The notes under the pieces are model-generated. The model had not been told where the DNA came from, did not search any database, and worked only from the letters and a program-made list of their open reading frames with translations. The translations under genes were made by a program, and so were the position numbers. DNA of 27,911 nt from NCBI GenBank assembly GCA_003833135.1, contig QZLH01000750.1, positions 9,057 to 36,967 on the forward strand, read 5' to 3'. How positions within the stretch are numbered: the stretch's first letter is position 1; the number at the start of each line of letters is the position of its first letter. Of this stretch, positions 1 through 9,980 are shown piece by piece. The DNA comes from Oehlia diaphana (taxonomy: Eukaryota; Glomeromycota; Glomeromycetes; Glomerales; Glomeraceae).

Positions 1-158
1 GCAAAAATGCATTTAGGATGTGTGTTTAGAATGGTTGAATATAAGGTAAAAAGTTATATTTTATGAAAACAATTTTTTCCGAAGTCACGTGATTTGCCCC
101 CGCTTTAGACGACCTCCTTTTATGGTAATTTTTTTTGAAATTTCAAAATTTCAAAATT

Positions 159-332
159 TTGAACTTTGAAAATCACTTTTTAAGGAAAATTTCCTTTTAT
201 AGAATAGATTTATATTACACAAAACGTTTGAAAAGAGAAATTTGGTAACACGAACTTCCTTATATGGATATTTGTGTAATGTTACATTAACATAAAAGGA
301 GATTTTCCTTATAAGGAGATTTTGAAAATTCA
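159..332. repeat. Imperfect inverted-repeat (foldback) segment
   Basis: The left arm (about 159-200) and right arm (about 292-332) are imperfect reverse complements of one another, ending on the inside in CTTTTAT and ATAAAAG. Each arm also contains a small palindrome of the AAGGAAAATTTCCTT type. The loop is about 90 nt. This could be a degraded MITE or an A+T-rich hairpin. No target-site duplication was identified, so mobility is only inferred. The 60-codon open frame across it on the minus strand is low complexity and is not annotated as a gene. Confidence 0.45.
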
Positions 333-969
333 AAAATTCGAAAAATCAATTTTTTGAAATTTTGGCACTTTTCGTTCAAACGGTACACTATAAAAAACAA
401 AAATTATAACTGAAAATTATAACTATATTTTATATATATATTTTTAATACTGAGCATAGTTGAATTCATCAATTTCACTGGAAAAAATATTAATAATACT
501 AGTTTTTTGGACGAATGGTCGTTAAAAAACCTAATATCTAACCAAATAAAATATTAAAAAATATTGTAAATTATATGTTATTATTTGCCCAATAAGAACT
601 ACTAATCAATAACCATCTGAATTTACTACGGCGAACGTAAAAATTATGCGAAAGTTTTTTATACATTTCGTTGTATTATTAATATTAACGAATTTCACAT
701 ATAGTTACGAGTTAAATAACTTTCATGAAAATAACACTTGAAATTCAACACAGCTAAAATTCAGATTAATGACTTTTACAAGTTAACTAAATTTTTCCAG
801 CCAACAAAGATCATGTTTAGACCAACCCTTTTTAATATAATCACACTATTCAAAAGACGAGACCAATTTATTTTGTTATAATATCATACAGTACAATAAA
901 TATGATAGGTACTGTACAACCACATACATATCTAATATAAAGAGTTAATTTCATAAATATAATTCAACA
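333..969. other. Non-coding, nothing recognised
   Basis: A+T-rich sequence between the foldback segment and the 3' end of the minus-strand kinase gene, whose stop codon is at 970-972. It presumably includes that gene's 3' untranslated region. No coding frame, RNA gene or repeat is supported. Confidence 0.5.
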
Positions 970-3031
970 TTAAATGGGATCGTTAATATCAATATCAAAT
1001 TCCTTGGTAATATATTCTATATTATTTTATAAATTGAAAAAAAATTAAAATATTATTTAATTATTTATAAAAAGCATAACATATTTACTTACCATTATTT
1101 TGAGGTTGATTTAAATCTATATTAATATCTAATTCAATTTCTTTCGTAAAATAACCTTAAAGAAGAATTTAAACATTAATATTATTATTTTTGTGAAAAG
1201 TTTTCAATTATTAATTAAATTTTTTATTGAAAATTCTAAATTTAGGAAATTTATAAAAACAAATCAAAAAAAAAAGGTTAATCACTTACCAGAATATTTA
1301 TTTTCGAAATTTTCCAATAATCTTCTCTTTTTAATACTTTGATCTAAATTTTTTTTAAAAAAAAAAATAAATAAAATAAAAATTTGTAGGTAAAACTTAT
1401 CACTTATTGTGGTTAAAAAAGTTGGTTTTATTAAATGAAGTTTAATTTTCATACCTTTATTACTGTCTTCAACTGAATCTTCAAACTTTCTTTTACCTAA
1501 AATAATAATGATGATATTAATGATAATACATATAACATTAAAAACTGAATAATTACCAGTAGATGCCTTGCTATTTTTCTGATAATAATAAAATGGATCT
1601 AAATAATTATTAGAAATAAGTTAGTATTTCCTTACGACGAAACAGCCTTCAGTAAAATAAAATTGTTTACCGATAGATTGACTTCTTGACATTGCAGATT
1701 TAATCATACGACTTAAAGGTCTACTCTTATAAATGGCTCCTGGATTATTCATTGTTACAGGTCCAATATCTGATGATTTTATGATTTTAATATTATCATG
1801 TTTATTATGTTTATCACAACTGTTCATATCATCAACTATAGTGTATATGGCTTCAACTGTTGGTCTTTTATTTGGATCAGAATTCCAGCATTCTTTCATT
1901 AATTCAATATATCCTTTAGGTGCATTTGTAACAATTGGTGGTCGTAGACCATCACATATTTTTATTATAAGTTCTAAATCATGAATTTCATCCCAAAAAG
2001 GTCTTCTACCGGTCATAAGTTCCCACATAATCATTCCAAAACTATATATATCTGAAGCTTCAGTATATTCTTGTCCTTGAAAAATTTCTGGTGCCATATA
2101 AGGAATAATGCCATATTTCTCATTATCATTATCTGCACATTCAGTTGCAGATTTACTTATTCCCAAATCACCAATATACGCAAATTTTTTATTAATAAAG
2201 ATATTTCCACTATGTAAATCTCTGTGAATAATACCCACGTAATGAATAGAATAAAGTTCAATAATTATACACCATAATTTATCCACCTTTGTTTTCCAAC
2301 TAATATTATAAAAGTCATTACTCAAATAATGCATCAAATCACCTAATTCATAATATTGCATAATAAGCATTGTATCTTTGGTAATAGGATCTTGAGTAAT
2401 TCCAAAGTATACACTATTGAAACCTCCTCCAACAATATCATCTGTATAAATCTTATAAAATACCTTGAGCTAAATAAAGAAAGGATTAATTTATCATTAG
2501 ATTGAAAGATTTAAAATATTTCATATACTGTACCTCATTTAGTTCCTTGGATGTAACGTTTTTAGAATTGTTAAGCTTTTTGAGGACAACCGTATAATTA
2601 TTGTCACGAGTAATATTCCAATCATTACATTTAATCTCATGCCAATTTTTGATTGGACCATCAACCCAAATGGCTTTATAAATTTTACTAAATCCCCCTT
2701 CTGCAATAAATTCTATATTTTTGAATTGATCGTGAGGAACAAACTCCAATTTGCCTCCTGATTTATCTTTATTAATTTGTGTGTATCTGATAAAATCATC
2801 AATAACTTTATTTCCGCTTGATTTAAACATTGTTTTTACATTGTAACACACGCGACAAATTTGGTGATTTTTGTCTAAAATTCTTCCAATTCTTTTATTA
2901 CATTCATTACATTTCTTATATTTAAATAATTTTTTTTTTTTTTTACCTGTGGTTTGTTTTGCCTGACTTAAAAACATGTCGTCTGTTAATGAAAAGTCAA
3001 ATTTATGTTTATAATTTATTGATGATTCCAT
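970..3031 (-). CDS. TKL-type protein kinase with zinc-ribbon leader, seven exons
   Basis: Seven exons read on the minus strand: 3031-2534, 2469-1671, 1598-1557, 1496-1455, 1343-1290, 1155-1093 and 1016-970. They give 1545 nt, 514 residues plus stop. All introns are GT-AG; the first is phase 0 and the other five are phase 1. The ATG at 3031 is the first in frame. Residues 41-62 hold a four-cysteine ribbon (C41, C44, C59, C62), followed by SSGNKVIDDF. The kinase fold shows a glycine-loop region (EGGFSKIY, 111-118), beta-3 lysine about K151, HRDLHSGN (D250, N255), DLG (267-269) replacing DFG, and APE (292-294). All key catalytic residues are present, so activity is plausible. The C-terminal tail has two basic clusters (GKRKF and KKRR) resembling a bipartite nuclear signal, then two related Y-x-T-K-E peptides. 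A paralogous pseudogene lies at 9981-12058. The substrate is unknown; family placement is from motifs. Confidence 0.88.
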
Positions 3032-3039
3032 TATCTCAA

Positions 3040-3111
3040 TTTTTTTTTTAAAAAAAATAAAAAAAAATTTTGTGTGTAATCTTCAAAAAAAATTTTAGTA
3101 TATATACAGTA
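3040..3111 (-). promoter_or_regulatory. Putative core promoter of the first kinase gene
   Basis: Reading towards the minus-strand ATG at 3031, there is TACTGTATATA (3111-3101), T-rich tracts, then a T8 run followed by an A10 run (3057-3040) only nine bases from the start. The same T-run/A-run arrangement precedes other starts in this window. Promoter function is inferred from position and recurrence only. Confidence 0.4.
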
Positions 3112-3275
3112 TATAAATATTTTGTCACAATAAATTTAACAATAAGGAATTTTTTGGGCTCTTAGTTCTGAACTCCGGATCTATTTTATAAATTTGTATG
3201 TTCTTTTACTTCTTTATCATATAAATAATAATAAAGTATTTCTTTCGTTTTACCAAAAAAAAAAAAAAAAAAAAA

Positions 3276-3452
3276 ATAAGGAATTTTTTTTCCGAACTCA
3301 TGAAAAATTTCCATACACACATTCTTTGCAGATCAATCTAGAACTTTTAGAAATTTCGATAAGAATAAAAGAATTCTGTAGAAGCGGTGATCAACTAGTC
3401 TTGCAGATATGCACGTGAGGGCTTCACGTGAGGCAGATCAAAATAATATGGT
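3276..3452. repeat. Dispersed kinase-upstream module, copy A
   Basis: This upstream segment of the first kinase gene shares an ordered set of words with segments at 5968 and 12088: AATAAGGAATT, TTCCATACACACATTC, TTGCAG, AGAATAAAAGAATTC, and GGTGATCAAC. A short partial copy of its start lies at about 3138-3176. The match extends past GATCAAC to CACGTGAGG and CAGATCA, which also resembles copy B. It may be a promoter or 5' region carried along by gene duplication, or an independent repeat. Confidence 0.55.
3412..3433. promoter_or_regulatory. Tandem CACGTGAGG boxes
   Basis: Two identical 9-mers CACGTGAGG sit at 3412-3420 and 3425-3433, 13 bp apart, about 380-400 bp upstream of the kinase start. 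CACGTG is the palindromic core bound by bHLH factors of the Pho4/Cbf1 class. Binding here is inferred, not shown. Confidence 0.25.
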
Positions 3453-5301
3453 GCAGTTGTATTAGGTCGGTTATTCTTACTTTATTTTTATTTTTAAGGC
3501 ATAAACAAGAATGTCACAATAAAATTATGGGTACAGTATCTTTAAAATACGACGAGAAAAGATGACTAAACTATTATTATCGTAAAACCTTTGAAAACTC
3601 TGGAATTGCCAGCCCGTTATTCTTAAGTACAGTATATCGAATTAAGAGAAATAGAAAAAAGAGCCTGTTTTTTATCCTTTGTATTATCCATAAAAACCTT
3701 TATTAATATAAAAAATAATGATCATGTAAGAATTCCTTTTTCACAATTAAATTAATTAAATTATAAACTTTCTCATATTCAAATTTACGTTTCACGTAAT
3801 ATTTTTTGATCCAGATTTTAATTATACTATTGTACGTATTTATTAAAATTAGTCATTGTAAGTTTTTACAATTGAAAAACAAATAAATAATTTTACGCAA
3901 CCTTCGGAATTTGATTTATACTTTTATTAAATCATCAAATTTTGATAAAATAATACGATACCCTGGATGTCTTTAAAATACTGGTTTCTGGCAAAGAACG
4001 ATGAGAATAATAAACCGACTGCGAAAATTGTTTTAATAATAAAGAGAGAGAAATTTCTCAGAGCTAAACAACAAATGCAACAAACGTTAATTATGCTCAA
4101 TTGAGCAAAGCTTTATGAGATATCTTAAATTATTTATTGAATTCTTAAAATTTAGCATAAGTTAGCTACTAGTTCCTTCATTCTAAAATGTTAAGATTAA
4201 AAAAGATGTTGCGATAATAAAAGTAAATATAAACATAATCCTCAATATGGATCCTGACTGCTAATTTATCTTGTCATATACTGTATAAGTCACTTGATAG
4301 AAACGAGTGGGAAGTAGATTACACCTGGGTCGAAGAAGAACTTTTTTCCTTGTAGAGGAACTTGATTTTAGATCTTCATTGTACGATTTTAAATAATCGT
4401 TATTTACGTAACTTCAAATACTTACTTTGCTTTTCCGTTAATATTAAACAAGATTTTTATCAAAGCTTTACGCCTTTACCTTCTATATTTTTAATTTTAA
4501 CTTGATTATTTAAACTTTGCTTCATATGTAATTTACAATTATGATTAGCTATAAAACAGATCGTTTATTTAAAATCAGTTTGATTATTAAAATCTACAGG
4601 TTTCTAAAAAAAAAATTAATACTTTAAATTTAAACGATAAAATTTGAGAATTATCCAATATTCCTGGCTTAACTAATAATTAATAAATAATATACCCGAT
4701 TTTCATTATGCAAATTCCTTTTTAACAAGAAAAAAATAAATAAACCGATTCTTGAGTAATTGGCGTCAAATAAATTGATAATTTATATTTTCACAAGTCA
4801 TTATCTTAGTCTAACGTATGTAATATATACGAACACGACTATTATTCATTAAGAAATATGATTCAGAAATAATTTCGTTATTTAATTTTAAATTGCATCA
4901 ATACTTTTAGCTGAATTATTTCTATATTTTTTAACGTTTTTGTAAAAACAAATCTTCATCACATCGAAATTTTGTTATTACTGCGCTCGTTCTTTTATTT
5001 TTATCAATAACTTTCTCATATAATACAATACATTTCTCTTAAAGATATCATACTTAATAAATTATTTTCTCAATTAGACATTTGTTTTATTTCATTAAAA
5101 TATTTTTAATATCACTTTGGAACTGAGCAAATTTTATTTTTTTTAAAATAAGCTATAAGAGATTTTTAATGGCTGCGCCGTGAAATAATGAAAATTAACT
5201 TATCACGATTGATAAAATAAATGATAATGAACACCAGTTATAACTACTGATTTCCTGATTCAGAAAACATTCACAAATTATAATATTTTTCCGTATTTTT
5301 C
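3453..5301. other. Non-coding, nothing recognised
   Basis: A+T-rich intergenic sequence. All frames are cut by frequent stops and no family motif is visible. One TACTGTATA motif lies at 4279-4287. I see no RNA gene or bounded repeat. Confidence 0.5.
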
Positions 5302-5330
5302 TTTTTTTTTAAAAAAAAAAAAAAAAAAAA
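5302..5330 (+). promoter_or_regulatory. T-run/A-run tract before BTB remnant
   Basis: A T9 run is followed directly by an A20-21 run that abuts the ATG at 5331. This is the same arrangement as at 3040, 9061, 12300, 21837 and 24141. Confidence 0.35.
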
Positions 5331-5540
5331 ATGAAAAATTTGATTATAATAAATCACAAGTCAAGTTTACTCAAAATTTTAGACGATAATGTATATTATG
5401 ACTTTATAATTGAAGTTAATAATAATCCTTATGAAAAAATATTTTACTTTCATTTAAATTCTGTTTGCACGTTGAATTATAAAACACTATTAATAATTAG
5501 TTTTTACATGCAAAGTATCAAAATATATTTATGCATATAA
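5331..5540 (+). pseudogene. BTB-domain N-terminal remnant
   Basis: An ATG-initiated frame of 69 codons. The segment LLKILDDNVYYDFIIEV (residues 13-29), followed by NPYEKIF and HLNSVCTLNYKT, matches the start of a BTB/POZ domain in the layout used by glomeromycete BTB-TLD and related proteins (S-x-x-L-E-I-L-D-D-x-x-Y-Y-D, then a short strand and an LNYR-like motif). It then runs into unrelated residues and a stop at 5538-5540, whereas a BTB fold needs roughly 100 residues. No BACK, TLD or kinase portion follows. It is most likely a truncated gene fragment. A very short expressed peptide cannot be excluded. Confidence 0.6.
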
Positions 5541-5875
5541 GCGTCTCGTTTCACAAAATTAGATGTCTAATCAGGTAAATAATATCTATCATCCTAGACA
5601 TAAGGGCATAAGATAATAGAAAACAATTAATTCGATGTTTTTACGATTCAATTTAAGAGTTTAGAGGATTTGAATTATGTAACTGTAATCATGATTTTTT
5701 TTCTTAAGCTATATTATTAAAACTCTATTTATTATTCATTGTTTTTATTTCGCGTAATTTTCTCCTTTACTTTTTATACTATGGTCTAATTATTTTGTAT
5801 ATAAAAATATTTTTAATATTGAATTAATCAATATTGTCAGATAATATAATAATTTATTATATTTGATTATTCTCA

Positions 5876-5876
<1 letters not shown>
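5541..5876. other. Non-coding, nothing recognised
   Basis: A+T-rich sequence following the BTB remnant. I could not extend the BTB domain through any frame here. Confidence 0.45.

Positions 5877-5916
<40 letters not shown>
5877..5916. repeat. Forty-base A homopolymer
   Basis: An uninterrupted run of 40 A residues. It lies next to copy B of the kinase-upstream module, as shorter A or T runs do next to copy A. It may be length-polymorphic or an assembly-sensitive site. Confidence 0.9.
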
Positions 5917-5919
<3 letters not shown>

Positions 5920-5967
5920 GTTTGTATCATTTGTAAAACTTTTTAAATATATATGCAATAAAATTTA

Positions 5968-6160
5968 ACAATGAAGATTTTTTTTGAACTTGTGAAAAAG
6001 TTCTATACACTCATTCCTTGCAGGTGAAAAGTGAACAATAAATACAATAAATCTACAATAGAAGTTCAACTTGGAAGGTTTTTTGACAAGAATTCCATCA
6101 AAGAATAAAAAATGCGGAGATCAACAAGAAAATGTCATGTGGAACAGATCAGAAAATATA
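5968..6160. repeat. Dispersed kinase-upstream module, copy B (orphan)
   Basis: This carries the same ordered words as copies A and C: AACAATGAAGATTTT, TTCTATACACTCATTCC, TTGCAGG, TTGGAAGG, ATTCCATCAAAGAATAAAA, and GGAGATCAAC. In copies A and C a minus-strand kinase begins to the left. Here no kinase sequence is readable on the minus strand to the left, so the module is orphaned. Confidence 0.5.
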
Positions 6161-8824
6161 CTTGAAACAAATTTTACATGTATAATTCAATTACAAAAAG
6201 AGAATATAAAAATTATTATACAAGTCTGATCCATAATTACTAATAGCAATTAATTTAAGGTTTTCGGCTAACTTTAGCCAAATATTTAATTACAGTCCAA
6301 ATTAAGTAAGTCTATTTCCGATTCAGATATTAAATTGCATATAGGGTTAACCTAATTACAATAATTATAATTTTTTTCTACAAATTTTAATATGATATTA
6401 TTATAAATATGGTTAATAATGATCCTTTGCATAAAGATATTATTAACTATATTTGTGAAAAAATAATAATATGGAATTCAAATAATTTGACTGATAAGAA
6501 AGGATTAAATTATAAGTACAGTAATATTTTATGAAGTATCTCTTTAATTTGTAATTTTCATTTTTTGAAGAAATATGATTTATACCTCTATTAGTTACTG
6601 TCAAAAAACATTTGATATGATTCTTGTTTAATATTTCATAAATATTGCAATGAATTAAATCTCTGACTTATTCGGTGCAATTCATTGCGCCTTTACACAT
6701 TACTCATGTCCACTATCTAATATCTACTCAAATAGAATAAATAAACTATGTAATGTATAATGTATAGTTTAACTTCTGGAAATTCTACAAAAGTCCTTTC
6801 CATATTAAAATAATCTTACATTTAACAAAATATTCACTTGACTAACAAATATTAATTTATTAAAAAAGAGTTTCTAAATACCATTATTAAAAATAACAGT
6901 ATAAACTAATATATTAAATATCACTGGCTTTATTTATCAAAAACTATGTGAATTTAGTAATAAGTTAAATAAACCAATAATTATAATTATTAATATACAC
7001 AAAATATGGCAAAATGTACATTAAATTTGAGACATCAATATCTCTAAAAAGTGAAAACTTGTCAAAAACATTGTGGAAACCCTATTGTATGTAATAATAC
7101 TAGAATATAAATTGAATATTAAATTTATATAAGCTTTCAAGATAATAAAAAGAAATAATCTAGATTATAATCTAAAATATATAGTAATTAACTTTTACTG
7201 TAAGAGAAAAAACATAGCTGGCATATTATATATCATATATGCAATCAAACAAAAATGCAAACTGCAATATTATAAAATTATTGATATATTTTAAGCTTAA
7301 ATTTTGTAATTTATTATAATTTAAAGAATTTTAAAGGGTCACAGATGTGAATGTAAAATTAAATTGATTGTTATAGAAAAAATGTTTATAAATAGATATG
7401 ATGTAACATAACAATTGATAGTATAAAATTGAATATATTGAAGATATAATATTTAAAATAATAATAGAGAAAATCAATATTATCTATATTCCAACCCACT
7501 TTGATTTTTATTAAAATTTGAATAATAATTAGCAAGTTTCAGCTTTTATATTATTACTGTATTCACAGGTATAGATTAATAATATACAACTATAATTTCT
7601 GATATATTTAACAATACTTACACAATACTTATATTTTAGTTGATGAGAATTTTATTAAAGTTAATACATTTGAGTTAAAGTAATTAAAGGGAATTTACAC
7701 TTCATTTAAATCATTATCTATTTTGTCAAAAAGGAAAGATTTTACAGTTTTATTGTTAACTTTCATATTTATAGTTAAACTTATATAAAAGTTTAATATT
7801 TTTCATCCTGCTTCATAAAATATAATGAAAATAAAGAATAAGCAAAGATGTCAAAAAAATTATAAAACAGTCATAGTAAATTTTTAAAAAAAATTAGATT
7901 TCTCAAAACCATCCTATTCCTGAAGATTCTAAATAATTTTATTACTACTAATTATAAAATTCATATTCATTTAATCTATTTGATTTATATATGATCTTCT
8001 TGTAAATTAATTAATAAACTCTTTCACAATAAAAAAAAATCATCAAAATTAATTCTTTTTTTTTTTTGAAAAAAAAGAATAAATGATTGTTATCTCTTAG
8101 AGCAGGTGAACATGTATTGAAGGAATACCTTATATTACAAGGTAACATTAAAATTTATTTATAATTTTCAAAGTTGTGTACCGACTTTAATATTTCATCA
8201 CATCCCAGATGAACTGGTTTCAAATATTATCTACTGATCTACCACTTCTATTATCTGTCTAAATATTTAATCAATCCTCAAGAAATGGTTAATCGTTCAT
8301 TCATTTATAACCTCAAATGATTTTCAAAGTAACGCTTATGTCTTCTGAACTTGTATTTCAACTCTTAATAACAATATAATTTATGAACATATTCAAATAA
8401 TTTACATTATCTCATTTTTATTCAGTTCGATAAAAAAATCATGAAGTTACCTGTGAATTAATTTAATTATTATGTATTTAAATAAAAATATTCATGAAAT
8501 TGAAAACAAACATTAAGTTTTACTCATAAATAAGTGAAATGAAAAAGAAATAATTTATAATTCATTAATGATAATTCGAATTTAATTAATTCAAATCTAT
8601 TATTTAATTTGCGCATATTACAAAAAGATATTTATTAAAAGGATAATAAAAATCTACTCCTATTTTATTTTTAATAATAAATAATAATTTATCGCGATTA
8701 TATTACTTTAGTAATAAATTAATAAAGTAAACAAATCGATTTATGGCTTATAATATGTAATTATTATTTGTTGTTAGCCAAGTCTTTTAAAAACTTGTCA
8801 CAATATCACCACGTCAAATTGATC
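6161..8824. other. Non-coding, nothing recognised
   Basis: About 2.7 kb of A+T-rich sequence with dense stops in all frames. A T-run/A-run pair separated by one G occurs near 8052-8074 but no coding frame follows. No RNA gene or transposon ends were recognised. Confidence 0.5.
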
Positions 8825-8931
8825 GGGGGAAAGGGAAAACGAAAGGAAAAGGGAAAATGAGGGAGAAAGGGAAAAAAAGAGAAAAGGGAAAACGAGTGGA
8901 AAGGGAAAACGATACGAGGGAAATTTGTCGC
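8825..8931 (+). repeat. Degenerate purine-rich tandem repeat
   Basis: A stretch almost entirely of G and A on the plus strand, built from variants of GGGAAAACGA and GGAAAAGGGAAAA. It stands out in base composition from its A+T-rich surroundings. It ends about 180 bp upstream of the BTB remnant start at 9111. Function is unknown. Confidence 0.8.
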
Positions 8932-8987
8932 TTGTGGCAGTGTACGTATTTGATTATTAATTTATTCATCGTCAATAATTTGTTAAC

Positions 8988-9046
8988 AGGTCACGGAACA
9001 GCCAATCACAGTTGCAGCTGAGGTAACATACAAAAGTACGTGACCT
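8988..9046 (+). promoter_or_regulatory. CCAAT box inside an 8-bp inverted repeat
   Basis: AGGTCACG (8988-8995) and CGTGACCT (9039-9046) form a perfect inverted pair. Between them CCAAT (9002-9006), in the context AGCCAATCA, fits the binding preference of the Hap/NF-Y complex. A CAGCTG box follows at 9015-9020. The location, about 65-120 bp upstream of the ATG at 9111, suits a promoter of the now-broken BTB gene. Confidence 0.3.
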
Positions 9047-9060
9047 TTCAGTATTAATTC

Positions 9061-9082
9061 TTTTTTTTTTAAAAAAAAAAAA
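9061..9082 (+). promoter_or_regulatory. T-run/A-run tract before BTB remnant
   Basis: T10 followed by A12, 28 bases upstream of the ATG at 9111. Same arrangement as upstream of the other gene starts in this window. Confidence 0.35.
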
Positions 9083-9110
9083 TAAATAAAATAAAAAACA
9101 AAATCTAGTT

Positions 9111-9531
9111 ATGATGGTTGATAATAAATTTTTACCAAAATTCTCTCAAGATTTACTTGAAATTTTGTAAGAAAACGAATATTATGATTTTACTATTGAA
9201 GTTGTGATGACTCTCATGTAAAAATATTTTGAGCTCACACACTTATTTTAAATTATCGTTCTCCTTATTTGCATAAAAATTTTATCAACTAATGATGAAA
9301 TTTTGAAACATATTAATTTACCCAATATTTCGCCTGAAATTTTTCAGGTACAGTCAACCCCTTGTTATAACAAACCCTAGGATCCAGACCTCAACTTCGC
9401 TATAGGGTCATAGTGAAGATTTTAAGAGATTTGATTGGTTAATTCGTTATAGCAAGGGGAAAATTATTATAGTTGTCTGAAAATTTCACTATATCAAGGG
9501 TTCGCTATATCAAGGTTTGACTGTAATCTTA
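9111..9531 (+). pseudogene. BTB-domain exon remnant split by a MITE
   Basis: From the ATG at 9111 (a second ATG is at 9114) the frame reads NKFLPKFSQDLLEIL and then meets TAA at 9168-9170. It continues as ENEYYDFTIEV, the standard start of a BTB/POZ domain. At least two frame changes follow: the AHTLILNYRSPYL motif is readable in a second frame and ILSTN followed by HINLPNISPEIFQ in another. At the codon after FQ a 173-bp element (9351-9523) is inserted. Removing it with one TA copy gives FQVIL, the usual end of this BTB exon. No BACK or TLD portion follows. Nonsense, frameshifts, insertion and missing 3' exons all mark it as dead. The family call rests on motif order. Confidence 0.8.
9351..9523. 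mobile_element. Tc1/mariner- or pogo-like MITE, TA target duplication
   Basis: The termini are inverted: CAGTCAACCCCTTGTTATAA on the left and, reversed and complemented, CAGTCAAACCTTGATATAGC on the right. TA dinucleotides at 9349-9350 and 9524-9525 flank it, as expected for the TA duplication of the Tc1/mariner superfamily. It is 173 bp with no coding capacity, so non-autonomous. It sits inside the coding part of the BTB exon remnant. Confidence 0.8.
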
Positions 9532-9980
9532 TTAAATTATAAGTAGTTCAATAAATAAGGTTTTCATATATGAGTATATTTAAAAGTAATTTTTTGTATA
9601 TTAGAAAGTTTGTAGGTAACTTTAAGTTAATTAACTTTGATAAAAGGATCACATACTATATTTGTCGTATAAGTAAATGTTACACAGGTCAAAATAAATT
9701 CGCAAAGAAAAAAATTATTTCGAAATCTATTTGTATTCTTGATACATTCAATAGACATGTAAAAATAATTTGTGCCCACGTTGAGTCAGATAAAAAATAA
9801 GGATCAAACCTTTTTTTTTTTTGAATGTCGTGAGTATTTAACTAAATTTTATATATCGCTTAAAATATAAAACGATATTAAAGGACAATTTATGTAATAC
9901 TAAATACAGTATTTGACTAATAATATAAATATTAATGTATCAACCCATACAAAATAGTATATATTATTAAAAAATGAAAT
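9532..9980 (+). other. Interval with one unrecognised 76-codon frame
   Basis: Between the BTB remnant and the 3' end of the kinase pseudogene there is an ATG-initiated frame at 9570-9800 (76 codons, lysine and isoleucine rich). It resembles no family I know and lacks a clear domain or signal peptide. It could be a chance frame. Nothing else is seen here. Confidence 0.2.

Noticed and set aside
151..333. 60-codon minus-strand frame
   Set aside because: It lies across the foldback arms, is low complexity and has no family motif.
1733..1984. Plus-strand frame of 83 codons opposite the kinase (also 10807-11001 and 11639-11908 opposite the paralogue)
   Set aside because: Antisense shadows of conserved kinase exons; they recur only because the kinase strand is conserved.
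3194..3418. Plus-strand frame of 74 codons upstream of the first kinase
   Set aside because: It spans an A22 homopolymer and the dispersed upstream module; no protein-like conservation in the other two module copies.
5877..5916. A40 run as the poly(A) tail of a retrocopy
   Set aside because: The BTB remnant to the left ends more than 300 bp earlier with no readable continuation, and similar A runs occur before gene starts; no target duplication was found.
5877..5930. Homopolymers and short repeats as CRISPR or satellite arrays
   Set aside because: No regular repeat-spacer pattern anywhere, and the organism is eukaryotic.
9480..9525. GGTTCG near a MITE end (and near 27511) as a tRNA T-arm
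   Set aside because: No acceptor stem or anticodon arm pairs around either site; no tRNA was found in the window.
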